Assembly: GCA_045648175.1 (NCBI GenBank)
Contig: JAZRNN010000078.1
Location: 1-24,626 of the forward strand
Length of the DNA: 24,626 bases
Direction: 5' to 3'
From: SIG440 sp045648175
Lineage (GTDB): Bacteria; Bacillota; Clostridia; Monoglobales; Monoglobaceae
Position numbers and translations under genes: made by a program. Position 1 is the first letter of the stretch; each line of letters opens with the position of its first letter. The notes beneath the pieces were generated by a model. The model saw only the letters and a program-made list of their open reading frames with translations. It made no database searches and was not told the origin of the DNA. Shown piece after piece: positions 1 to 8,374 of the stretch.

Positions 1-996
1 TTCAAAGGTGAGGGAAGCATCGTTGAGTTTCAGCTTTTCGAGAGCGTCTCGAAGGTCGCCGTATCGTGCACCATCTGCAGGATATACACCCGAATATACC
101 ATAGGCTGAACATCCTTGTACCCGGGAAGCGCCTCGGTGGCACTGTTTGCCACAGTTGTTACCGTATCACCCACGCGGACATCACGGACATTTTTAATAC
201 TAGCGGCAATATATCCAACCTCGCCTGCCTTGATTTCCTTAGCAGGAAGCATCCCCATAGGATTAAGATACCCAACCTCAACAACATCAAAGGTGCTGCC
301 TGTTGCCATCATTTTAATGAGGTCACCGGTTTTCACCTTGCCGTCCACAACACGGACATAAGCAATTACGCCCTTATAGCTGTCATAATATGAGTCGAAA
401 ATCAATGCTTTAAGAGGCGTACTTTCGTCACCCTTGGGGGCAGGAACAGCCTCGACAATTCTTTCAAGAACAGATTCGATATTTATGCCGTTCTTCGCCG
501 AAATGCAGGGCGCATTCTGCGCCTCGATGCCGATAACATCCTCAATCTCCTGCTTTACAACATCAGGTTGTGCGGAAGGAAGGTCAATCTTATTGATAAC
601 CGGTACAAGCTCAAGGTCGTGCTCAAGAGCAAGATAGGTATTTCCTAATGTCTGCGCTTCAATACCCTGAGCGGCATCCACTATTAAAACTGCACCCTCG
701 CATGCGGCAAGACTGCGTGAAACCTCATAGTTGAAGTCAACATGTCCGGGAGTGTCAATAAGGTTGAGAACATACTGCCGACCATCCTTGGCAGAGTATA
801 AAAGGCGTACTGCACGAGCTTTGATGGTTATACCTCTCTCCTTTTCAAGTTCCATATTATCCAGAACCTGGTCCTGCATTTCACGGTTGGTAAGAGCTCC
901 CGTCAATTCAAGAAGACGGTCAGCCAAAGTGGACTTTCCGTGGTCAATATGTGCAATAATTGAAAAATTGCGTATGTTGCTTTGGTATTCGTTCAT
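1..996 (-). CDS. lepA: Elongation factor 4 (LepA), C-terminus cut off by window edge
   Basis: Translational GTPase that binds ribosomes and promotes back-translocation or helps 30S assembly under stress; cytosolic, membrane-associated in some species. Only the first 332 codons are present of about 600 usual for the family, because the reading frame stays open to base 1. Seen in the translation: the P-loop AHIDHGKSTL near residues 14-23, the switch regions, DTPGHVDF as G3, NKIDLP as G4, then domain II (YYDSYKGVIAYVRV). This segment lies on the minus strand and is open from ATG at 994-996. AAGGAG sits about 5 nt before the start. galE lies 41 bp upstream on the same strand, so the two may be co-transcribed. 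The identification is secure; EF-G is excluded by the short N-terminal G domain and the LepA-type NIRNFSIIAHIDHG start. Confidence 0.95.
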   Translation of the reverse strand, partial: MNEYQSNIRNFSIIAHIDHGKSTLADRLLELTGALTNREMQDQVLDNMELEKERGITIKARAVRLLYSAKDGRQYVLNLIDTPGHVDFNYEVSRSLAACEGAVLIVDAAQGIEAQTLGNTYLALEHDLELVPVINKIDLPSAQPDVVKQEIEDVIGIEAQNAPCISAKNGINIESVLERIVEAVPAPKGDESTPLKALIFDSYYDSYKGVIAYVRVVDGKVKTGDLIKMMATGSTFDVVEVGYLNPMGMLPAKEIKAGEVGYIAASIKNVRDVRVGDTVTTVANSATEALPGYKDVQPMVYSGVYPADGARYGDLRDALEKLKLNDASLTFE

Positions 997-1037
997 TGAA
1001 ACTCCTTCCACCGCGGTTAGCGGTTTATCTGTCCTGT

Positions 1038-2051
1038 TTAAGCGTTGTATCCGTTGGGGTTATTCTGTTGCCATCTCCATGTGTCGGCACACATATCTTC
1101 TAAATTCTTCTTTGCCACAAAACCAATTTCGTCTTTAGCTTTCTGGGGGTCTGCATAGCAGGCATCAATATCCCCGGGGCGTCTTGCCTCGATTTTGTAA
1201 TCAAGTTCCTTGCCGCAAGCCTTACCAAATGCCTTTATCATATCAAGCACACTGTAGCCGTGACCTGTACCAAGGTTGTATGTAACAACACCGACGTGAT
1301 TTTCAATCTTTTTAAGGGCGCAAAGATGACCGTCTGCAAGGTCAATAACGTGAATGTAATCACGAACCCCTGTGCCATCTGGGGTATCATAATCGTTGCC
1401 AAATACGTGAACATAATCACGCTTGCCTACTGCAACCTGCGAAATATAAGGCATAAGGTTGTTGGGTATTCCACGGGGGTCTTCACCGATAAGGCCGCTT
1501 TCGTGAGCTCCAACCGGGTTAAAATAACGAAGAATTGCAATATCCCACTCACTGTCAGCAACAGCAAGATCACGAAGGATTTCTTCTATCATAAGTTTAG
1601 TTCTTCCATAAGGATTTGTGCAAGAAAGCGGAAAATCCTCGCAAATCGGCACAGTATGGGGTTTCCCGTAAACGGTTGCTGAAGAACTGAATACCAGCTT
1701 TTTAACCCCGTAAAGTCTCATAAGCTCGCAAAGATTGACTGTACTGTATAGATTATTGTGATAATAAGCCAAAGGCATCGCCACAGATTCACCAACAGCC
1801 TTGAGGCCCGCAAAGTGAATAACTGCATCAAACTTGTTTTCTTTGAAAACAAGTTCAAATTCATCCTTATCCACCATATCTGTCTTATAAAATTTTAAGT
1901 CCTTGCCTGTAATTTTCTTAACACGGTTTAAAGATTCTTCACTACTGTTTGAAAGATTATCAACAACAGTAACCTCATAGCCTGCATTAAGTAGCTGAAC
2001 ACAAGTGTGGCTTCCGATATATCCTGCACCGCCTGTAACCAAAATATGCAT
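1038..2051 (-). CDS. galE: UDP-glucose 4-epimerase
   Basis: NAD-dependent short-chain dehydrogenase-fold enzyme interconverting UDP-glucose and UDP-galactose, for galactose use and supply of galactosyl groups to surface polymers. The 337 residues match the family's usual length. Seen: Rossmann motif GGAGYIGSHT at 7-16, the catalytic triad pieces S124 (in FSSSATVYG), Y148 and K152 (YGRTK), the NAD-site motif HFAGLKAVGES at 79-89, and RYFNPVGA. The ATG at 2049-2051 has GGAGG a few bases upstream. A good sigma-A promoter lies about 50 bp upstream, so galE begins its own transcript, which may continue into lepA. No other galactose (Leloir) gene is in the window. A UDP-GlcNAc 4-epimerase activity cannot be excluded from sequence. 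Confidence 0.95.
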   Translation of the reverse strand: MHILVTGGAGYIGSHTCVQLLNAGYEVTVVDNLSNSSEESLNRVKKITGKDLKFYKTDMVDKDEFELVFKENKFDAVIHFAGLKAVGESVAMPLAYYHNNLYSTVNLCELMRLYGVKKLVFSSSATVYGKPHTVPICEDFPLSCTNPYGRTKLMIEEILRDLAVADSEWDIAILRYFNPVGAHESGLIGEDPRGIPNNLMPYISQVAVGKRDYVHVFGNDYDTPDGTGVRDYIHVIDLADGHLCALKKIENHVGVVTYNLGTGHGYSVLDMIKAFGKACGKELDYKIEARRPGDIDACYADPQKAKDEIGFVAKKNLEDMCADTWRWQQNNPNGYNA

Positions 2052-2101
2052 TATATTCCCTCCAACCTGTCAAAATCTTGACATTTACGTTTTGAACTTA
2101 T

Positions 2102-2130
2102 ATTTTATCATAGTTTTTCTGATTTTTCAA
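2102..2130 (-). promoter_or_regulatory. Sigma-A promoter for galE
   Basis: On the minus strand TTGAAA (2125-2130), a 17-bp spacer and TAAAAT (2102-2107), with an extended TG one base before the -10. Predicted transcription start is near 2095, about 44 nt ahead of the galE ATG. The match is close to consensus; seen directly, not tested. Confidence 0.7.
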
Positions 2131-2170
2131 GTGTTTTAATATACAATTTAAAAAGCATGTAAATACATTA

Positions 2171-2192
2171 AGAGGACGGAATTTCCGCCCCC
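2171..2192 (-). terminator. Hairpin just after rpoD stop, probable weak terminator
   Basis: Imperfect inverted repeat 6 bp beyond the rpoD stop. In minus-strand RNA both mismatched positions become G-U pairs (AGGGGGCGG with CCGUCCUCU, loop AAAUU), giving a 9-bp stem; on the plus strand they would be A-C mismatches. This favours function in the rpoD transcript. The U-tract is poor (UUAAUGUAUUU), so it may be a mild terminator or a 3'-end stabiliser. Confidence 0.5.
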
Positions 2193-2198
2193 TTGGTC

Positions 2199-3341
2199 TT
2201 ATTCAAGATAATCCTTAAGCTTTTTGCTGCGGCTTGGATGTCTTAACTTGCGAAGAGCCTTTGCCTCAATCTGACGAATTCTCTCACGAGTTACGTTAAA
2301 CTCCTTACCAACCTCTTCAAGCGTTCTTGCCCTGCCGTTGTCAAGGCCAAAGCGTAATCGAAGAACCTTTTCCTCTCTGGGAGTAAGTGTGCCAAGAACA
2401 TCAACAAGCTGTTCTTTAAGCAATCTGAAGGTTGCCGCATCCTGAGGTGCAGGGGTTTCGTTATCCTGAATGAAATCCTGCAAAGAACTGTCCTCTTCTT
2501 CACCGATTGGAGTTTCCAATGATACGGGTTCTTGCGCAATTTTCATAATTTCGCCAACCTTGTCAATAGGCATATTCAATTCTTTAGCAACTTCTTCAGG
2601 AAGCGGGTCACGGCCCAACTCCTGTACAAGCTGACGGGTTACACGTATAAATTTATTTATTGTTTCAACCATATGAACAGGAATTCTTATTGTTCGAGCC
2701 TGGTCGGCAATGGCACGGGTAATAGCCTGTCTTATCCACCAGGTAGCATAAGTACTGAATTTATAACCCTTTGTATAGTCAAATTTTTCAACCGCCTTAA
2801 TAAGACCAAGATTTCCTTCCTGAATTAAGTCAAGAAATAACATTCCGCGGCCGACATATCTTTTTGCTATACTTACCACAAGACGAAGGTTTGCCTCAGC
2901 AAGACGATGTTTTGCATCAAGGTCACCTTCTGACATCTTCTGTGCAAGGTCGGCTTCTTCCTGACCTGAAAGCAATGGTACCTTACCGATTTCCTTAAGG
3001 TACATACGAACAGGGTCATCAATGCTGACGCTGTCAGGAACTGACAAGTCGGCAAGCTCGTCCTCGGTGATTTCAAAATCTTCGTCAGCCTCTTCCAACT
3101 CGGGAATTTCATCACCGAAATTACCTACAATTTCAATACCTTGTTTTTCGATAAAATCATAGATTCTTTCAATCTGATCGGGCTCCATTTCAACAGCTTC
3201 AAGCTTAGAAGAAATATCCCCCATTGTAAGCTCGCCTTGCTTTTTTCCAAGCTCTACAAGTTCTTGAACTGTCTGCTTTTGAAGTTCTTTTGAAACCATC
3301 TTCTTTGTTTCTTCTGCCTTTTCGGTATTTTTGTTGCTCAT
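2199..3341 (-). CDS. rpoD: RNA polymerase primary sigma factor (SigA/RpoD)
   Basis: Housekeeping sigma-70 that directs RNA polymerase to -35/-10 promoters. Length is 380 residues, typical of Firmicute SigA. Seen: an N-terminal region 1.1-like segment (about 20-75), an acidic linker (77-100), region 1.2 from DPVRMYLKEIGKVPLL at 109-124, region 2 with NLRLVVSIAKRYVGRGM (151-167) and the -10 recognition part KFSTYATWWIRQAITRAI (194-211), region 3 at 215-300, and region 4 with the -35 helix-turn-helix (LEEVGKEFNVTRERIRQIE, 341-359) and the C-terminal LRHPSRSKKL. The ATG at 3339-3341 follows a purine-rich AAGGCGAAGAG site. It is the last gene of dgt-dnaG-rpoD and lies only 15 bp after dnaG, as in many Clostridia. 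All consensus promoters called in this window fit this sigma. Confidence 0.97.
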   Translation of the reverse strand: MSNKNTEKAEETKKMVSKELQKQTVQELVELGKKQGELTMGDISSKLEAVEMEPDQIERIYDFIEKQGIEIVGNFGDEIPELEEADEDFEITEDELADLSVPDSVSIDDPVRMYLKEIGKVPLLSGQEEADLAQKMSEGDLDAKHRLAEANLRLVVSIAKRYVGRGMLFLDLIQEGNLGLIKAVEKFDYTKGYKFSTYATWWIRQAITRAIADQARTIRIPVHMVETINKFIRVTRQLVQELGRDPLPEEVAKELNMPIDKVGEIMKIAQEPVSLETPIGEEEDSSLQDFIQDNETPAPQDAATFRLLKEQLVDVLGTLTPREEKVLRLRFGLDNGRARTLEEVGKEFNVTRERIRQIEAKALRKLRHPSRSKKLKDYLE

Positions 3342-3356
3342 CTTCTCTTCGCCTTT

Positions 3357-5144
3357 CTACTTTTTTTCCTTTTTTAGTCTATCCATTATCTCCTGCAGAC
3401 GTGCCGCATCGCCTCCGCGGGCAGTAGCCGCATCTGCCTTTTTTGTTTTGTAATCAAGAACAATCCTGAGAGGCATTTTTACCGCCTCTGCTTTGTTGTC
3501 AACATTTTTATCATCCGAAAGGATTTCGGATACCGCCCCTAAATCCCCTTCATCAAACTGCGATATAACGGTTACGGGGTTTATTCGGTCACCATTGCTT
3601 AAAGTGTCAAATATTATTTTAGCCAATCTTTGGTGCAAGCCCTCTGAAAAATCTTGGGGGCACAGCTTGTCTTTTATTTCTTTAAAAATTTCCTTTTCAC
3701 AAATCAGGTTAAGCAAAAGCTTTTCGGCATTGTAAAGCCGCATCTTGTCAAGGTCTGACCGTCCACCCGTCCGTGTTTCAAAATCACGTTTTTCCTGACG
3801 AATCTCCCGGTTTCTGTCAGTTATTTTCTTTTTCCGCAAATAATCTTCTACCTGTGCCTGTATACTTTCGGGCGAGATGTCAATGCTGCGTGCACATCTT
3901 TTTATATAAACCTCGCGCTCCACATCATTTTTTATCCCCGCCATAACTTTTGCAAGCTGTTCAACAAATTCTATCTTTGCAACAGGGTCTTCAAGATTAA
4001 ATTTTTTCTCAATTCCGTGGACTTTATACTCAATAAAGCTTTCGGCATTTTCTACCAAAAGCTGAAACATCTCAGCCCCTTTAACCTTGACATATTCATC
4101 CGGGTCTTTACCATCGGTTATTTTCAAAACCTTAGTTTTTATATCTGCTTCGCGGAGGATTTCACCAGCACGGTCGGTTGCCTTTTGTCCGGCTTCATCA
4201 GCATCATAGCACAACACAACCTTATCGGCATACCGTTTTATCAGTTCTGCTTGCTCGGGCGTAAATGCCGTACCCAAAGATGCAACCGCATTGTCAAATC
4301 CATTTTGATGAAGGGATATAACGTCCATATAGCCCTCCATTGCCAAAATTTGACCTGCTTTGGAGTTTTTTGCTTTGTTCATTGCAAACAGATTTTCTTT
4401 TTTCTTGAAAATCAATGTTTCAGGAGAATTGAGATACTTTGGAGCATTCTCCTTATCCTTTAAAATTCTGCCGCCAAAGCCAATTACATTCCCACGCAAA
4501 TCAACAATAGGAAACATAATTCTGTCGCGGAACTTATCAAAATATGTGCCGTTGTCACGTTTTACCGCAAGACCCACCTCTACAAGTTCCTCATCGGAAT
4601 AGCCCTTTGTTTTCATAAAGTCAATCAGAGCCGACCATGAATCAGGAGCATATCCAAGACCGAAACTCTTTATGGTGGAGTTAAGGAGCTTTCTGTCCTT
4701 GAGATAATCAAGTGCCTTCTTGTTTTCAGGGGCAATCAGTTGATTAAAGAAAAACCTTGCCGCCTCGGCATTCATTTCATACATCCGCTTTTTCTTATCG
4801 TGTATCTGTGCCGCACGGTTTCTCTCGGCTGCACTGCGATAATCCGGAACCGGAACTCCGGCGCGCTCTGCCAAAAGCTTTACCGCTTCCATAAAATCAA
4901 GGTTTTCCTTTGCCATTATGAAATTAATTACAGTTCCACCGGCACCGCAACCAAAGCAATGAAACAACTGCTTGTCCGGAGATACCGAAAATGACGGTGT
5001 CTTTTTATCATTATGCAAAGGGCAAAGAGCCTGAAAACGATTGCCCACACGTTTAAGGGTCACATAATGTGAAATAAGGTCAACAATATCATTTTTTTGC
5101 ACAACCTCGTCAATAAAATCCTGAAAGTCTACCGACTGTTTCAA
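3357..5144 (-). CDS. dnaG: DNA primase
   Basis: Makes RNA primers at the replication fork in association with the replicative helicase. Length is 595 residues, normal for Firmicutes. Seen: CHC2 zinc finger with C41, H44, C63 and C66 (CPLH...CFGC), the primase core with FRDRIMFPI near 205-213, the Toprim fold with EGYMDV at 270-275 and DADEAG at 314-319, and a C-terminal region from about 470 of the helicase-interaction type. The start is TTG at 5142-5144: the ATG just upstream is out of frame and hits a stop after seven codons, while GAGGTGGT lies 6-8 nt before the TTG. A rare start next to the rpoD gene may lower primase yield relative to sigma factor. 71 bp separate it from dgt upstream. 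Confidence 0.96.
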   Translation of the reverse strand: MKQSVDFQDFIDEVVQKNDIVDLISHYVTLKRVGNRFQALCPLHNDKKTPSFSVSPDKQLFHCFGCGAGGTVINFIMAKENLDFMEAVKLLAERAGVPVPDYRSAAERNRAAQIHDKKKRMYEMNAEAARFFFNQLIAPENKKALDYLKDRKLLNSTIKSFGLGYAPDSWSALIDFMKTKGYSDEELVEVGLAVKRDNGTYFDKFRDRIMFPIVDLRGNVIGFGGRILKDKENAPKYLNSPETLIFKKKENLFAMNKAKNSKAGQILAMEGYMDVISLHQNGFDNAVASLGTAFTPEQAELIKRYADKVVLCYDADEAGQKATDRAGEILREADIKTKVLKITDGKDPDEYVKVKGAEMFQLLVENAESFIEYKVHGIEKKFNLEDPVAKIEFVEQLAKVMAGIKNDVEREVYIKRCARSIDISPESIQAQVEDYLRKKKITDRNREIRQEKRDFETRTGGRSDLDKMRLYNAEKLLLNLICEKEIFKEIKDKLCPQDFSEGLHQRLAKIIFDTLSNGDRINPVTVISQFDEGDLGAVSEILSDDKNVDNKAEAVKMPLRIVLDYKTKKADAATARGGDAARLQEIMDRLKKEKK

Positions 5145-5215
5145 ACTCTCACCACCTCGTACATTTCTTTAATTCGACAAAAAGTTGCCGTCTCCTTTAT
5201 TATTTTATTAAAATA

Positions 5216-6214
5216 TCAACCACGCCATGATTTAGGGATAAAATATTTCTCAAAAAGGCTCAACGCATATCTGTCGGTCATACCTGCTATATGGTCACGG
5301 ACAACAATCATATTATCCTCGCTACAGCTTATCTCCCGCACGTTCTCAGAAATCAGCTCGGGTCTTTCCATAAACAGTTCAAAAAGCGATTTGATAACAT
5401 TAAAAGACTTCTTTTCTTCGTGTTTTGCATACTCGTTGAGATATACATTTTCAAACATATATTTCCTGAGTCCCATCATCGCATCATATATTTCGCTATC
5501 CATTGTGATATCAGCTTTTCCGTCACTTGCACGAATTATACCGTTTATCATCGAATCAATTCTTTCGGAATGTGTTTTTCCCAAAATTTCAGCAAATTCT
5601 TTTGGAATATCCTCCTGTCTCATAACTCCGCCACGGGTAGCATCGTCAATATCATGATTTATGTATGCAATTTTATCAGCAAACCTTATCACCTTGCCCT
5701 CTAAGGTTTGGGGCATTTTATCACCCGTATGGCAAAGAATTCCGTCTCGAACCTCAGCAGTGAGATTAAGACCGCCTTTGCGTTCCAAAACATTAACCAC
5801 TCTCAGGCTTTGCTCGTTGTGGCGAAACCCTTCAGGGCAAAGATGGTCAATAGTGCGTTCACCTGCATGGCCAAAGGGAGTATGCCCCAAATCGTGTGCC
5901 AGAGCAATCGCCTCGGTTAAATCTTCGTTTAGCCCTAAAGCACGGGAAACTGTTCGTGCGATCTGTGCAACCTCAAGAGTATGTGTTAGGCGTGTTCTGT
6001 AATGGTCGCCCTCAGGCGATAAAAACACCTGTGTTTTATGTTTAAGACGACGGAACGCCTTGGAATGAATAATTCTATCCCTGTCCCGCTGAAACTCGGT
6101 ACGAATTTCACTAGGCTCTTCGGCACGGGCACGGCCTGCAGTTCTTGAGCTTAAAACTGCATAAGGGCTGAAGGTTTTCTCCTCTATTTCTTCAATTCTC
6201 TCTCTTATGGTCAT
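5216..6214 (-). CDS. dgt: dGTP triphosphohydrolase-like HD-domain protein
   Basis: HD-superfamily enzyme expected to hydrolyse dGTP or other dNTPs to nucleoside and triphosphate, trimming deoxynucleotide pools. Length is 332 residues, matching the short Firmicute deoxyguanosinetriphosphate triphosphohydrolase-like group rather than the longer enterobacterial Dgt. Seen: DRDRIIHSKAFRRLKHKTQV (44-63), metal ligands H78 (TRLTHTLEV), H107-D108 (LAHDLGHTPFGHAG) and D180 (IRFADKIAYINHD). AGGTG precedes the ATG at 6212-6214. It is first gene of an apparent dgt-dnaG-rpoD operon, an arrangement common in Clostridia that links dNTP control with primase. Which dNTP is the substrate cannot be read from the sequence. 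Confidence 0.92.
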   Translation of the reverse strand: MTIRERIEEIEEKTFSPYAVLSSRTAGRARAEEPSEIRTEFQRDRDRIIHSKAFRRLKHKTQVFLSPEGDHYRTRLTHTLEVAQIARTVSRALGLNEDLTEAIALAHDLGHTPFGHAGERTIDHLCPEGFRHNEQSLRVVNVLERKGGLNLTAEVRDGILCHTGDKMPQTLEGKVIRFADKIAYINHDIDDATRGGVMRQEDIPKEFAEILGKTHSERIDSMINGIIRASDGKADITMDSEIYDAMMGLRKYMFENVYLNEYAKHEEKKSFNVIKSLFELFMERPELISENVREISCSEDNMIVVRDHIAGMTDRYALSLFEKYFIPKSWRG

Positions 6215-6267
6215 TTTTTCACCTGCTTTTTACGGAAATTTCGCTGCTAAGATATTTTTCTTCATTT

Positions 6268-6296
6268 ATTTTAAAAATCCTTTTTTTAGTTGACAA
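6268..6296 (-). promoter_or_regulatory. Sigma-A promoter for dgt-dnaG-rpoD
   Basis: Minus strand TTGTCA (6291-6296), a 17-bp spacer and TAAAAT (6268-6273). Its -35 hexamer lies on the same bases as the -35 of the divergent trmK promoter. Predicted start near 6261, leaving a leader of about 47 nt before dgt. Confidence 0.6.
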
Positions 6297-6319
6297 AACA
6301 ATTTCTTCAAATATATAAT
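6290..6319 (+). promoter_or_regulatory. Consensus sigma-A promoter for trmK
   Basis: TTGACA (6290-6295), an 18-bp spacer and TATAAT (6314-6319): both hexamers are perfect consensus. Predicted start near 6326, about 28 nt before the trmK ATG, with GGAGA as ribosome binding site. Confidence 0.8.
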
Positions 6320-6353
6320 ACTATTAACGATACATTATCAATGGAGAACATTT

Positions 6354-7049
6354 ATGAATGAAAACATCCTTAATCTTAACCCCCGTCTTAAAAAAATTGT
6401 CGAGCTTGTCCCCCCTAATTCCTGCACAGCAGACATCGGCACAGACCATGCCTATATTCCCATTGCCTTGGTAAATAGCGGTATAACGTCAAGGGCGATT
6501 GCATCGGATATAAAAAAGGGACCGCTTGCGCGGGCTGCCGCAAACATCTGCCTTCACGGGCTGGAAGAGGAAATTGATACACGCCTTGGGGCAGGTCTTG
6601 AAACACTTACCGAAAGTGACAACGCCGAAGTTATAATTATCGCAGGTATGGGAGGAATTTTGATTTCGGATATATTAGATGCATCGCCTTCTGTTGTCAA
6701 AAATGCAAAGCTTCTTATTCTGCAACCTATGACAGCCGTTACCGAGCTACGACAATATCTTTCTGAAAATCAATACAAAATAACAGCCGAACATCTTGTA
6801 GCCGAAGAAGAAAAACTTTATAATATTATTATTGCAAAACCTAATGGCAATACCCCTTACACCTTACGCGAACTTTATCTGGGTAAAGACCTGAAAAAAA
6901 GCTCACCACATCTGGTTCAGCGTTACGAACAATCTGTTTTGACAAAACTTAACAGGCGGGCAGAAGGTCTGAAAAAATCTCAAAATCCCGAAAACGAAAA
7001 AGAACTTAAAGAAACACAAAAGCTTTTGGAAATCTTAAACAAGAGGTGA
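6354..7049 (+). CDS. trmK: tRNA (adenine-22-N1)-methyltransferase TrmK
   Basis: SAM-dependent Rossmann methyltransferase that makes m1A at position 22 of tRNA in Gram-positive bacteria. Length is 231 residues, as usual. Seen: NPRLKKIVELVP near the N-terminus, motif I ADIGTDHAYIPI (26-37), the acidic residue after beta-2 (ASDIKKGPL, 50-58), IIAGMGGILI (95-104) and LQPM (123-126), then a basic, helical C-terminus rich in Lys and Glu, likely a coiled coil that contacts tRNA. Six bases separate it from the Nif3-like gene, so the two form an operon. In many Firmicutes this pair follows rpoD on the same strand; here it is divergent from dgt-dnaG-rpoD. Confidence 0.93.
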   Translation: MNENILNLNPRLKKIVELVPPNSCTADIGTDHAYIPIALVNSGITSRAIASDIKKGPLARAAANICLHGLEEEIDTRLGAGLETLTESDNAEVIIIAGMGGILISDILDASPSVVKNAKLLILQPMTAVTELRQYLSENQYKITAEHLVAEEEKLYNIIIAKPNGNTPYTLRELYLGKDLKKSSPHLVQRYEQSVLTKLNRRAEGLKKSQNPENEKELKETQKLLEILNKR

Positions 7050-7055
7050 TTTCAA

Positions 7056-7859
7056 ATGATAAGATTATATGAAATAATTGAAGAGTTGGAGAGCATCGCC
7101 CCCTCATCCCTTAAAGAATCCTGGGATAATGTCGGGCTTATGGTAGGTGACGAAACACAGATTATAAATAAGGTCTTTATCTGCCTTGACCTCACAACCG
7201 ATAATGTAAAAAAAGCTATCGAATTTGGGGCAGATTTGATTATATCACATCATCCAATGATTTTTAAGCCACTGTATTCGGTAACCGAAGGTGACCCAAT
7301 TGGCAGTATGGTGCGCAATGTGATTAAAAACAACATATCAGTATTCAGCATGCACACTAATTTTGACAAGGTAGAAGGCGGAATGAACGACCTTCTTGCC
7401 CATCGCCTTGGCCTTGAAAACGTCCGCAAGTTCACCGAGGAAGAATGTACCGATAACCTCGGTAATCCCTTCTCCCCAATCGGCTGTGTAGGAATGCTTG
7501 AATACCCTATGTCTATGGAGGATTTTGTTCTGCACGTTAAAAATATTCTTGGCTGCAGCGCCATCAAGTACGCAGGCGACCTTGACGAATCCATACAGAC
7601 AGTTGCACTATGCTCGGGCAGTGGCGGAAAAGAAGGCATATATTCGGCATTTCATTCGGGAGCCGATGCGTATGTAACAGCAGATTTAGGGCACGAACAC
7701 GCACGTTCTGCATTTGAGCTGGGGTTGAATATCATAGACGCAGGTCACTTTGAAACAGAAAACATAATCTGTGACTTTCTTGCCGACTTTTTTGAAAATC
7801 GTTTCCCTGAGCTCAAGATTATGACTTCGGATGCCGAGCCGTTTTATTCAAGAATTTAG
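7056..7859 (+). CDS. Nif3-like dinuclear metal-centre protein (YqfO/YbgI family)
   Basis: Member of the conserved Nif3/DUF34 family that forms ring hexamers with a two-metal site; often labelled GTP cyclohydrolase 1 type 2 homologue, but the true cellular role is not settled. Length is 267 residues, the short form without the central PII-like insertion of B. subtilis YqfO. Seen: the N-terminal SWDNVGLMVGD (22-32), metal ligands in ISHHP (H65, H66), HTNFD (H100, D104) and DAGHFETE (H231 and E235). An AGAGGTGA site overlaps the end of trmK. It is co-transcribed with trmK, a pairing conserved in Firmicutes, and ends at a strong terminator. Confidence 0.9.
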   Translation: MIRLYEIIEELESIAPSSLKESWDNVGLMVGDETQIINKVFICLDLTTDNVKKAIEFGADLIISHHPMIFKPLYSVTEGDPIGSMVRNVIKNNISVFSMHTNFDKVEGGMNDLLAHRLGLENVRKFTEEECTDNLGNPFSPIGCVGMLEYPMSMEDFVLHVKNILGCSAIKYAGDLDESIQTVALCSGSGGKEGIYSAFHSGADAYVTADLGHEHARSAFELGLNIIDAGHFETENIICDFLADFFENRFPELKIMTSDAEPFYSRI

Positions 7860-7871
7860 CTGCGACATATC

Positions 7872-7910
7872 AAGGGGCTGTTTAAAAACAAAGTTTTTAA
7901 ACAGCCCCTT
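7872..7910. terminator. Bidirectional intrinsic terminator
   Basis: Perfect 18-bp stem (left arm 7872-7889, loop AAA, right arm 7893-7910) between the convergent Nif3-like gene and the S24/S26 peptidase gene. On the plus strand it is followed by CCCCTTTTATTACTTTTT, a good U-tract; on the minus strand the tail is shorter. It serves mainly the trmK operon. Confidence 0.88.
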
Positions 7911-7913
7911 TTA

Positions 7914-8345
7914 TTACTTTTTAAACATTCTTTTTATTTTTCCTTTTAATCTTCTGGGAAAGCTTTTTATAAATCTTATGGGATACGTACGTCTTGCAAG
8001 TTTTGCATAATATAAGTCCTTTTCACTACCACATTCGATATATTCACCATTGTGATAAAAGGCCGCAAGCACACCAACAATGTCCTTGTCTGTTATATCA
8101 CGTTCAAGGTCCGGTCGGTTATCACCGTTAATAACATAGCCACGTTTTGTGACCTTTATAATTCTGTGCATGGTATAGTGGTCAAGTCGTCTGTACACAG
8201 GAATATCATACTTTTTCAAAGGGAATTCAGGTTTTTTTATCAACACAGTATCGCGACCCTCAACAAGCATAGGATTCATACTGTTGCCCACCGTTTTGCT
8301 GGCATATATTCCTTTTTCCGCTATTGCTTTTTCAATTCTGTCCAC
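7914..8345 (-). CDS. Soluble S24/S26-family (signal-peptidase-like) serine peptidase
   Basis: Small signal-peptidase fold protein with no recognised substrate. From the chosen GTG it is 143 residues. Seen: GNSMNPML with candidate nucleophile Ser22, YTMHRIIKV with His60 where Lys would stand in classical type I signal peptidases, and INGDNRPD with Asp75. Ser-His-Asp is the arrangement of SipW/Sec11-type peptidases. No transmembrane segment is visible; the C-terminus is a strongly basic helix (many Arg/Lys, ending RMFKK) that could lie on the membrane. The start is GTG at 8343-8345 because AAGGTGGTGA sits just upstream; the longer frame would begin at a TTG at 8363 inside that site. It is the last gene of the SLH/HprK-like/PqqD-like unit, 29 bp after the PqqD-like gene, so it may process or modify whatever that unit handles. 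Confidence 0.8.
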   Translation of the reverse strand: MDRIEKAIAEKGIYASKTVGNSMNPMLVEGRDTVLIKKPEFPLKKYDIPVYRRLDHYTMHRIIKVTKRGYVINGDNRPDLERDITDKDIVGVLAAFYHNGEYIECGSEKDLYYAKLARRTYPIRFIKSFPRRLKGKIKRMFKK

Positions 8346-8374
8346 CGACTCACCACCTTGCAAAGAGATGCGAT

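Noticed and set aside
731..1138. Long plus-strand ORF opposite lepA and galE
   Set aside because: It lies antisense to two conserved genes and has no ribosome binding site or recognisable domain.
5097..5657. Plus-strand ORF of 186 codons opposite dgt
   Set aside because: Antisense shadow of dgt; low-complexity hydrophobic translation with no domain.
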